A DNA stretch of 64,000 nucleotides, from assembly GCF_004295685.1 (NCBI RefSeq), contig NZ_AP019368.1:423501-487500 (forward strand). Reading direction: 5' to 3'. Positions 43,931 through 50,516 of the stretch are shown piece by piece. The position numbers and the translations under genes were made by a program. Position 1 is the first letter of the stretch, and every line of letters begins with the position of its first letter. The stretch is from Fluviispira sanaruensis. GTDB taxonomy: Bacteria > Bdellovibrionota_B > Oligoflexia > Silvanigrellales > Silvanigrellaceae. Under the pieces are notes generated by a model. The model saw nothing but the letters and a program-made list of their open reading frames with translations, was not told the origin of the DNA and did not search any database.

Positions 43931-43944
43931 TTATTTAAAATGTT
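43913..43944 (+). terminator. AT-rich terminator overlapping the end of amn
   Basis: AAACATTTTAAAT and ATTTAAAATGTTT are perfect complements with a short loop, followed by AATTTG. It overlaps the stop of amn. The stem is long but purely A/T-rich, so strength is uncertain. Confidence 0.45.
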
Positions 43945-43950
43945 TAATTT

Positions 43951-44157
43951 GTGATCGTAGCCTCCATTTCAAGTTGCCACATGATTAATGTGAATTTTGA
44001 GACTGCATTGGACTCATCATTGCTGCTCCTGATTGAAATGCGTAATGATTATAATCGTAAAACCATTTTTCTAAATGCTCTCATACAGCGTCAACTTGAA
44101 ATGGGGGTTACGATCAGTAGTAAAGGTGCTAAAGTAATAAAGAGTCGTAGGGAGTAA
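43951..44157 (+). CDS. Possible small protein or gene fragment (68 aa)
   Basis: An open frame from a GTG at 43951 with no ribosome site. A later part reads as a helix (FETALDSSLLLLIEMRNDYN, FLNALIQRQLEMG) and a basic end (GAKVIKSRRE). It could be a fragment of a larger gene. The rest of the 340-base gap to 44272 shows nothing more. Confidence 0.2.
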   Translation: MIVASISSCHMINVNFETALDSSLLLLIEMRNDYNRKTIFLNALIQRQLEMGVTISSKGAKVIKSRRE

Positions 44158-44271
44158 TTTTAAAAAAATCTAGAGTGAATCAACTTTAAAAGTAACAAAC
44201 CAATGTTTTGTAGCTCCTAATTATTTGCTAAACAACCTAAATTAAAATGCCAATGAATAAGGTTATTGAGG

Positions 44272-45231
44272 CTAGCTATTTGCTACTTCTTTCCAATAAT
44301 TAAACGAATCTCTAATGAATGGGGCTTCCCTGTAATTATTTTCATCATAGTATAAAGGTAAAGCTAATAGAACTAAAAAATATTTATATTTTAAGGTAGT
44401 TTCATTATTAATCAAAGCTTTAATCATATGAGAGCTTATTGGATTTCTTTTTTCAAAATAAACTACCATAAATTTAGAATCTGGCAAAAATAAAACTTCA
44501 TCTTCATAAGTGAAAGAAGTACTAGCTTTAATATTTTTAGCAAAATGATCCTGAAAAATAGGATCAGTAATTATAGTTATTAATAAACTTCTATCAAATG
44601 GTACTGATGATGAAGTACTCAAAAATGCTTTATGAGTATAAATACAATTTTTCATATCTCCAAATTTAAAATTTCTGTATAACTTTTGAAATAGTTCTAT
44701 TTTTTTTGAAGTTGTACCTATTTGATCACCTCTTAATAAAAACCTCTGCTCACTATAATTATCATATTTAAAGAGTTCTCCTATCATTTCTTCAATATCT
44801 TTCAGTTTTGTCTTTTCATGAATTATACCATTTATAATTTCTTCATAATTGGAATTATATTCTGGATAATTTTTAATAAATTCTTTATGATCTTTTACTT
44901 CTGCTTTTAAAGCATTGGAAATATTATCAGCATATTCTTTAGAAAGAACAGGGTTCATAATTTGATAATCACGTTTAGCATAACCTTGAATTTTGGGATA
45001 AATTATACTATTTTTTTTTCTAATATTATCATAATATTTATTTTTATATTCACTTTTTGTAAGAATTGATTTTACCACTAAATGTTTCATATGATCTAAT
45101 ATTTTTTTAGGGTAAATATTATGATCAAAAAATTTATCTCGCAATATAATCATCCTATTAAGAATAGGAAAACAAATATGATTATTTCCACTTGAGAAAT
45201 CAATTTTACTATTGCAATATCTACAAATCAT
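44272..45231 (-). CDS. Candidate R-S-E mono-ADP-ribosyltransferase with N-terminal zinc-finger-like motif
   Basis: A 319-residue protein. It has three motifs in the order expected of arginine-type ADP-ribosyltransferases: Arg167 in RFLLRGDQ, the STS at 205-207 in HKAFLSTSSS, and ExE at 243-245 in TYEDEVLFLPDSKFMVV. In that family they hold NAD, shape the pocket and provide the catalytic Glu (Glu245 here). The N-terminus has C-x2-C and H-x-C (CRYC ... HIC, residues 3-20), a possible zinc site. Residues 25-160 are helical. No signal peptide or membrane segment is present, so export would need a secretion system. The ATG follows AAGGAG. No immunity gene is evident. Family assignment is motif-based. 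Confidence 0.65.
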   Translation of the reverse strand: MICRYCNSKIDFSSGNNHICFPILNRMIILRDKFFDHNIYPKKILDHMKHLVVKSILTKSEYKNKYYDNIRKKNSIIYPKIQGYAKRDYQIMNPVLSKEYADNISNALKAEVKDHKEFIKNYPEYNSNYEEIINGIIHEKTKLKDIEEMIGELFKYDNYSEQRFLLRGDQIGTTSKKIELFQKLYRNFKFGDMKNCIYTHKAFLSTSSSVPFDRSLLITIITDPIFQDHFAKNIKASTSFTYEDEVLFLPDSKFMVVYFEKRNPISSHMIKALINNETTLKYKYFLVLLALPLYYDENNYREAPFIRDSFNYWKEVANS

Positions 45232-46024
45232 TAGAATTAACTCCTTAAATTTATATTTTTTATATATATTTTTCTCTCAATCAGATGTCTATTCTGAAAG
45301 TAATTTAAATAAAATTTTTAACTATTGTAGTTATAAATGGAAAAATTATATTTAACTATCCATAACAAAATAATTATTAATATATTTTAATTTGTAGTTC
45401 AAATTAAAATATAAGACTTTTGCACAGAATGTTCAAATTTGAGTAGGGATATCTGTAAGTGATCGTTTTTATTAGAGGGTCGAGATCGCAATTATATGAT
45501 ATACTGGCTCAAATATAATGCGAATTTAAAATTCTTTAGGCTTAAATAAAGTGCAAATAAAAGTGAACAATAAATTTTAATATTTGTAAATGGTTATGAT
45601 AATTTTAATTAAATATAACTATATTTTGCTAAGTTTAAGAAAATAATTTTTTAAAATTTTTAAGAAGATAATTAAATTTATATTCCTATAAGTTTGAGCA
45701 TTGTTTAGAAATAGCTTCTTCTAAGAAAAATTTTCCTTTAAAATTGTATCACTTTATTTATCCGCATTCTAAAAGAGATTTGCTCCTATAATTAATTTGA
45801 AAGTATAATGTTTTTTTGAATTTTAATAGTTAAAAATTTTTAAATAATGCTAATTTTATTAGCATTTATATTGAAAATAGATAATTTTAATTAAAATTAT
45901 AATAACAAATACATAATTTATAATATTGACTTAATAATATTTTTAAATGAATATATTATATATAATTATTATTTATTTTTGTAATTATTATAAATGCAGT
46001 TAATTATATTCTAGGAGAATTATT
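45232..46024. other. Long AT-rich gap (~790 bases) in the accessory island
   Basis: Very AT-rich sequence, with no reading frame over about 60 codons and no recognisable RNA. It contains at least two A/T-rich repeats of mixed order near 45840-45980. It lies between two divergent accessory genes (ART candidate and astacin) and probably contains both promoters, but no pair of hexamers is convincing. Confidence 0.4.
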
Positions 46025-47203
46025 TTGAATTTATTAAAAATACTTAAGTTTTCTGCAAAAATTTTAGCTTTTACTCAGTTTTCAGTATATGCTGACACTT
46101 CAGAATCTTATCAAAATAGTAAATATGAATTTATAGAAGTTAACAATCATTCAGAGAATAAAAGAAGCAAAAGAGCCTTGCTGTTAAAGAAATTCTGGGA
46201 TGGAGGAAAAGTCTACTTTTTCTTTGATAGTCAAGGCAATCCTCATAGTGAAGATGAAAAAAATAGAATCCGTTTAATAATGAGGGAGCTTGAAGGTGAA
46301 GCAAATATTTCTTTTGAGGAAATAAATGACCAAATTGACAATCTTTCAAACTATAAAGCCTATATCAGAATAACCAATATGATTGGAAATTCAGATGAGG
46401 ATGTATATGCAGGTTGTTATGTGACTCATGTAGGCGTGCCTGAAGGAGAAGGGAAACTTAATTTAAGTACAAGATATACTTTAGATGGAGATCAATTTTC
46501 CTGTTTTAAATCTGATGAAGGTTTATATTCCAATGCAGCAATTCGACATGAATTGTTACATATTTTGGGTTTTGAACATGAGCACATACGACCTGAACAA
46601 AGAGAAAAAATAAATTATAATTATAATAGTCTTAGAAAAATATATAAAAAACCTGGGGTAATTAGAGCAAACCTAGACCCATTGTCTTCACCATTGCCAG
46701 CAAATTATTTAATATTTGGTGATTATGACTATGACTCTATAATGCATTATGATTCCTATGCTGGTGCAAGTAATGATGCAAAATTAAATAAAAAGCCATT
46801 TGTAACTAAAATTAATGGAGAACTTATTTCATATAATGAATTTTTGAGTCCAAGCGATAAATTCGCGCTCAGGAAAATATATGGTTCTGTTCCAAGTGAA
46901 ATCTTACAGGATAGTGAAGGAAACAACATGCAATTCTGTAAATTATATAAAATTGATTATATTATGATTCCAGAAAAGGGGGATTGGAAATATTTAATAA
47001 GTGCAGCACAATCAAATTTAAGAGATTTAAATCCACATGAAAATCAAAATTCATTTTTTGGTATATTCGAGCCAGCCAATGACCAGAAACTCTGTTCAGA
47101 GACACTACCAAGTCTTAAAACACAAAATATCAAAATTCATTTAGAAATTGTGCAGAATGATAACTTAAAATTTAATACTCAAGAATATATTGCTAGCAAT
47201 TAA
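46025..47203 (+). CDS. Astacin-family secreted zinc metalloprotease (M12A)
   Basis: A 392-residue exported protease. It begins at TTG 46025 with AGGAG upstream. The signal peptide ends near VYADTSE. A basic KRSKRA at ~46-51 could be a propeptide cleavage site. The zinc motif HELLHILGFEHEHIRPEQ has His175, His179 and His185; the Met-turn SIMHYDSY gives Tyr242. Both mark the astacin group. It has a C-terminal extension of ~110 residues. In bacteria such enzymes often attack host or prey proteins. Confidence 0.9.
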   Translation: MNLLKILKFSAKILAFTQFSVYADTSESYQNSKYEFIEVNNHSENKRSKRALLLKKFWDGGKVYFFFDSQGNPHSEDEKNRIRLIMRELEGEANISFEEINDQIDNLSNYKAYIRITNMIGNSDEDVYAGCYVTHVGVPEGEGKLNLSTRYTLDGDQFSCFKSDEGLYSNAAIRHELLHILGFEHEHIRPEQREKINYNYNSLRKIYKKPGVIRANLDPLSSPLPANYLIFGDYDYDSIMHYDSYAGASNDAKLNKKPFVTKINGELISYNEFLSPSDKFALRKIYGSVPSEILQDSEGNNMQFCKLYKIDYIMIPEKGDWKYLISAAQSNLRDLNPHENQNSFFGIFEPANDQKLCSETLPSLKTQNIKIHLEIVQNDNLKFNTQEYIASN

Positions 47204-47252
47204 AAATATCAAGTTTTAATTGTTAGCAAATCATTATTTTATAACGAATGCA

Positions 47253-47711
47253 TTATTCTGGCTGTACATGAAAATGACATGCCAGTTTAAGTCTATCGTC
47301 ACTGTGATGGGAAAAACATCCTGCCCTTTTTCCCAATTCTGAATTAGAGGTTGTCCAGTTATTATTTTCAGTGGCGAGAGAGTATTTTTTATTTGTAGGA
47401 GATACTAATTTAATAAAATTACTATTTTCTATATTATAAATGCAGATCATTTTGTTATATACATCCAAATGACTGTGATTTGCTGCAATAACATAAAATT
47501 CATAAATTGGATGCTCTATAACTCCATTGTGCGACTTATACGTTTGTTCGTCTTCTATTTGCAACCATAATCCTTCACTTGTTTGTGCATAATGCGAGCC
47601 ATCCGATTGAACTTTAACTTCTGTACTCTGAGGACAATTTGCGAAGGTGGAAAAAGACAACGCGAGTCCTAAAAAACCTAGACAAGACTTAATTATTTTT
47701 ACTTGAGTCAT
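47253..47711 (-). CDS. Small secreted protein of unknown function (152 aa)
   Basis: The ATG at 47711 has GGGAGG upstream. A signal peptide (SCLGFLGLALSFSTFA) ends before NCPQSTEVKV. Mature cysteines at NCP, ICIYN, GCFSHH and LACHFH could make two disulfides. The segment SDGSHYAQTSEGLWLQIED and the Cys pattern loosely recall the small secreted proteins annotated DUF3757 in Legionella, but this is only suggestive. It is convergent with the astacin gene. Confidence 0.68.
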   Translation of the reverse strand: MTQVKIIKSCLGFLGLALSFSTFANCPQSTEVKVQSDGSHYAQTSEGLWLQIEDEQTYKSHNGVIEHPIYEFYVIAANHSHLDVYNKMICIYNIENSNFIKLVSPTNKKYSLATENNNWTTSNSELGKRAGCFSHHSDDRLKLACHFHVQPE

Positions 47712-47831
47712 TTATAAAAACCTCCCTGTTTTTAAAAAGAATAATAAATTTTGTCAACATTTAATAAATGTAATTAGTTTTTTTATTTTTTCAAGTTTTT
47801 TTTAAAATATTTTAAAATATAAAGAGATTTT

Positions 47832-48557
47832 CTAAACGCCGCGTAAATTACCAAACAACAAAACATGCAAGCGAGGTGCATAGCGAAATCCATGTTTTAA
47901 ACATTCATCGTGCAGCCAAATATTTTCAATCTGTGACTGGATCGTCGTTCCTTCAGGCATCAATAAAACTTTATTTGCTGAAATTTTATGTTGGTTAATA
48001 ATACTTATAATCTCTTGCATGTCTGCATTTAAATAGTCTTTTCTGATGACAAATTTAAAATACACATGGGCATGATTTTTAGCTAGTTCAGCCCAATGTG
48101 CGAGTGCTTCTGGCACTAAATTTTCCCCTGCATTGGAAAATTTTGGAGATATATTCCATTGCATTAAATTATAATCTGTTACTAAAAAATTGGGTATCTG
48201 TTTATGCGGAATTCTCGTTCCATTGCTTTCAACTTCAGCAGAGTATTCATCCCCTAAAGTGCGCATGAGCAATCCTAGATTGTGTAAAGTGGGTTCTCCG
48301 CCAGAAAGAATGAGGTGCTTTTGGGGGAATTCTTTTAATCTTTTTACAAGCTCTGCCAAGGAAAAACGGACAAACTTTTGCTTGCCACTGGGATTCTTTT
48401 TATCGACAGGATCGCTTTTAAAGGTGTGAGTGTAAGGAGTATCACACCAAGTGCAGCGTAAATTACAGATATGAAAACGCACAAGGAGGGAGGGAGAGCC
48501 GGTATTGACTCCTTCTCCTTGCAAGCAGGGATATATTTCATTTATTAAAAAGCTCAT
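47832..48557 (-). CDS. queE: 7-carboxy-7-deazaguanine synthase (radical SAM)
   Basis: A ~241-residue radical SAM enzyme of queuosine biosynthesis: INEIYPCLQGEGVNTGSPSL, the cluster motif CNLRCTWCDTPYT, and LILSGGEPTL. The start is taken as ATG 48557 because AAGGA lies just before it; an ATG six codons earlier is in the same frame. It overlaps nothing and follows queD after 8 bases. Confidence 0.93.
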   Translation of the reverse strand: MSFLINEIYPCLQGEGVNTGSPSLLVRFHICNLRCTWCDTPYTHTFKSDPVDKKNPSGKQKFVRFSLAELVKRLKEFPQKHLILSGGEPTLHNLGLLMRTLGDEYSAEVESNGTRIPHKQIPNFLVTDYNLMQWNISPKFSNAGENLVPEALAHWAELAKNHAHVYFKFVIRKDYLNADMQEIISIINQHKISANKVLLMPEGTTIQSQIENIWLHDECLKHGFRYAPRLHVLLFGNLRGV

Positions 48558-48565
48558 ATTATCCT

Positions 48566-49492
48566 TCAGATGCAAATTGAACCCTTAGCTAAACCTTCAT
48601 AAGCGCGGACTTCGATATCTGTATCGTCAACAAATTGATTTCTTATATATTCAGCTAAATTTTCCACAGTGCTTTCACAGTCAAGTGCAAGTGTATTTAT
48701 TTTGGGCATAATAACGGCAACTTCACCTTGTGTGCCTTTATATTGTGCTGCAATAAGCTCAGACTTGAAATCAGAAATTTCTGGGCAATGCTCTACAAGT
48801 TCAGTGATAAGACGAGAGTCCCATTTTTCTGCTAAATAATTCCTAGAAATAATATACGAGTTATTCAGTTTCTTTGCTGCTTTTGCACTTCGAGCTAGAT
48901 CAAATTTTCCTTTATGGAAAATCTCGATTATATTGCTGTGGCCATGGAAACGTTGGCAATTGCCATAATGATGACATAAACTGTGTGTGTAGTTAAAATA
49001 GTTTTCTTTTTTCTTTTTCTCATCTTCACGTAAAGTAACTTTTACATTTTTTACGTTACTGGGAGAATTTCTTAAAATCGCATTGGCAATTTCTTTTTCA
49101 AGTTCCGAAACGTCATCAGACTCAAGAGCTTTCAGAGTTTCTCTTGCGATTTTTTTTACCGAGTTATTATAAGTATTAATGGCAAAAAGAGATTCTTTTG
49201 TGTCGGACTTATTGTTACCGATAACAATGATTTGTGAGTTTGACTGAAAGCGAATGTGACTTGCCGTAACAAGAAGTTTATGGTCAAACTCATGGTCAAT
49301 TGTGCTTTTAGCGGATTTTTTTGCCAAGCTAAAATCGAATAATACACCTGTCGCGTCTTTTTCGCCTTCCCACACAATGTCAACATACCAGCTTTTCCCC
49401 TTAGGTCCTTTTTCTGGAATAAAGAGAGCGCAGTCTAATAGTGTGACATTTTGGATAAATATCTTAGTTAAATTTCGATTTTTTATTTGCAT
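48566..49492 (-). CDS. queD: Double-domain 6-carboxytetrahydropterin synthase (QueD-like)
   Basis: A 308-residue protein that is about 2.5 times the usual QueD length. It has two T-fold halves. The second has the metal and Cys site (YTHSLCHHYGNCQRFHGH, matching H..., C.., HGH of QueD) and the final Glu motif VRAYEGLAKG. The first half carries the Asp-His part (GVLFDFSLAKKSAKSTIDHE, FDHKLL) but no metal ligands. Between them is a ~60-residue linker rich in Asn and Ser. The product and queE, 8 bases away, make the queuosine precursor. The reaction is inferred from the motifs. Confidence 0.85.
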   Translation of the reverse strand: MQIKNRNLTKIFIQNVTLLDCALFIPEKGPKGKSWYVDIVWEGEKDATGVLFDFSLAKKSAKSTIDHEFDHKLLVTASHIRFQSNSQIIVIGNNKSDTKESLFAINTYNNSVKKIARETLKALESDDVSELEKEIANAILRNSPSNVKNVKVTLREDEKKKKENYFNYTHSLCHHYGNCQRFHGHSNIIEIFHKGKFDLARSAKAAKKLNNSYIISRNYLAEKWDSRLITELVEHCPEISDFKSELIAAQYKGTQGEVAVIMPKINTLALDCESTVENLAEYIRNQFVDDTDIEVRAYEGLAKGSICI

Positions 49493-49569
49493 AAATAAAG
49501 AAAGCCTTTAAAAACACAGAATCAGAAAATGATTCCATCGGGGTGTCTTATCTAAAGACTTCATATGAA

Positions 49570-50496
49570 TCAACCTAAAAGCTTCAGTGCCATTTCAGGA
49601 ATTTGATTTGCTTGGCTCAGAACAGCAACTCCGGCTTTTTGTAAGATTCCTTGCTGTACAACTTGTGAGCTTTCGTCTGCATAATCTGCATCTTTAATAC
49701 GAGATTTTGCTGCTTCTTGATTTTCAATCATCGTCGCCGTGTTAGCGACAGCATAACCCATTCTATTTTGTATTGCGCCTAAAATAGCTCTGTATTCGTT
49801 TACTTTATCAATGGCTTCATCGATTTTATTGATCGTCTGTTGAGCATATATTTTCTTATCGAGGCGAGTGCCTTCTTCATCAGAAACGTTGCCGAGGCCA
49901 AGTGAACCTTCACCGCCTGTCATCGCGTTGATTTTTTCTAGATTTATTCTAATAATATGAACAGGATTACGTACTTCCTCCAAACCATCGACGGCTTGAT
50001 ACCAGGAGGGACCCACCTGAATTTCAAGAGGAGGACGGTTGCTATTTTTAAGTAAATCTTCAGGGATTTCAGCTTTACCTGTTAATAAGCGGGTGCCATT
50101 AAATTCCGTCGCAAGCGCGATGCGATCGATTTCATCTTTTAAAGCAACAAATTCCTTTTGAATATGTCCACGTTCATTATCACCAATCGTGTCGCTGGCG
50201 GCTTGGATAGAGAGTTCTTTAAGACGAATGAGCATGTTTGATATTTCATGCAAACCACCTTCCGCTGTTTGGATAAGACTAATACCATCTGAGGTGTTCC
50301 GTTTTGCTTGAGCCATACCACGGATATTTGATTTGAGCTTTTCAGATATTGCAAGTCCAGCAGCATCGTCAGCAGCATGATTTATTCTATACCCACTCGA
50401 TATTCTTTCAGTATGTTTAGCAAGTGCAAGAGTAGACACAGATAAATTCCTTTGTGCATTGATAGAACTTATATTCGTCTGAATTCTCATGCCCAT
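49570..50496 (-). CDS. fliC: Flagellin (short form)
   Basis: A 308-residue flagellin with the conserved N-terminal (MRIQTNISSINAQRNLSVST, ERISSGYRINHAADDAAGLA) and C-terminal (YRAILGAIQNRMGYAVANTA, VVQQGILQKAGVAVLSQANQ) coiled-coil domains and only a small middle part, so a surface-exposed D2/D3 region is nearly missing. Start at 50496, with GGAG about 11 bases upstream; a second ATG is two codons later. It is two bases after the stop of the HEAT-like giant gene, so translation could be coupled. A hairpin over its start may be a CsrA target. Confidence 0.93.
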   Translation of the reverse strand: MGMRIQTNISSINAQRNLSVSTLALAKHTERISSGYRINHAADDAAGLAISEKLKSNIRGMAQAKRNTSDGISLIQTAEGGLHEISNMLIRLKELSIQAASDTIGDNERGHIQKEFVALKDEIDRIALATEFNGTRLLTGKAEIPEDLLKNSNRPPLEIQVGPSWYQAVDGLEEVRNPVHIIRINLEKINAMTGGEGSLGLGNVSDEEGTRLDKKIYAQQTINKIDEAIDKVNEYRAILGAIQNRMGYAVANTATMIENQEAAKSRIKDADYADESSQVVQQGILQKAGVAVLSQANQIPEMALKLLG

Positions 50497-50516
50497 AGCT
50501 AATAAGTCTCCATGGG
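50492..50516 (-). promoter_or_regulatory. Hairpin over the flagellin start, candidate CsrA site
   Basis: Read on the minus strand, CCCAT and ATGGG form a stem that holds the ribosome site GGAG in a 15-base loop, with the ATG of flagellin at the stem's end. The loop begins with ATGGA-like sequence, which is the ANGGA core of CsrA sites. The stop codon of the upstream giant gene lies in the loop. CsrA itself is in the window at 19634. Confidence 0.45.
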
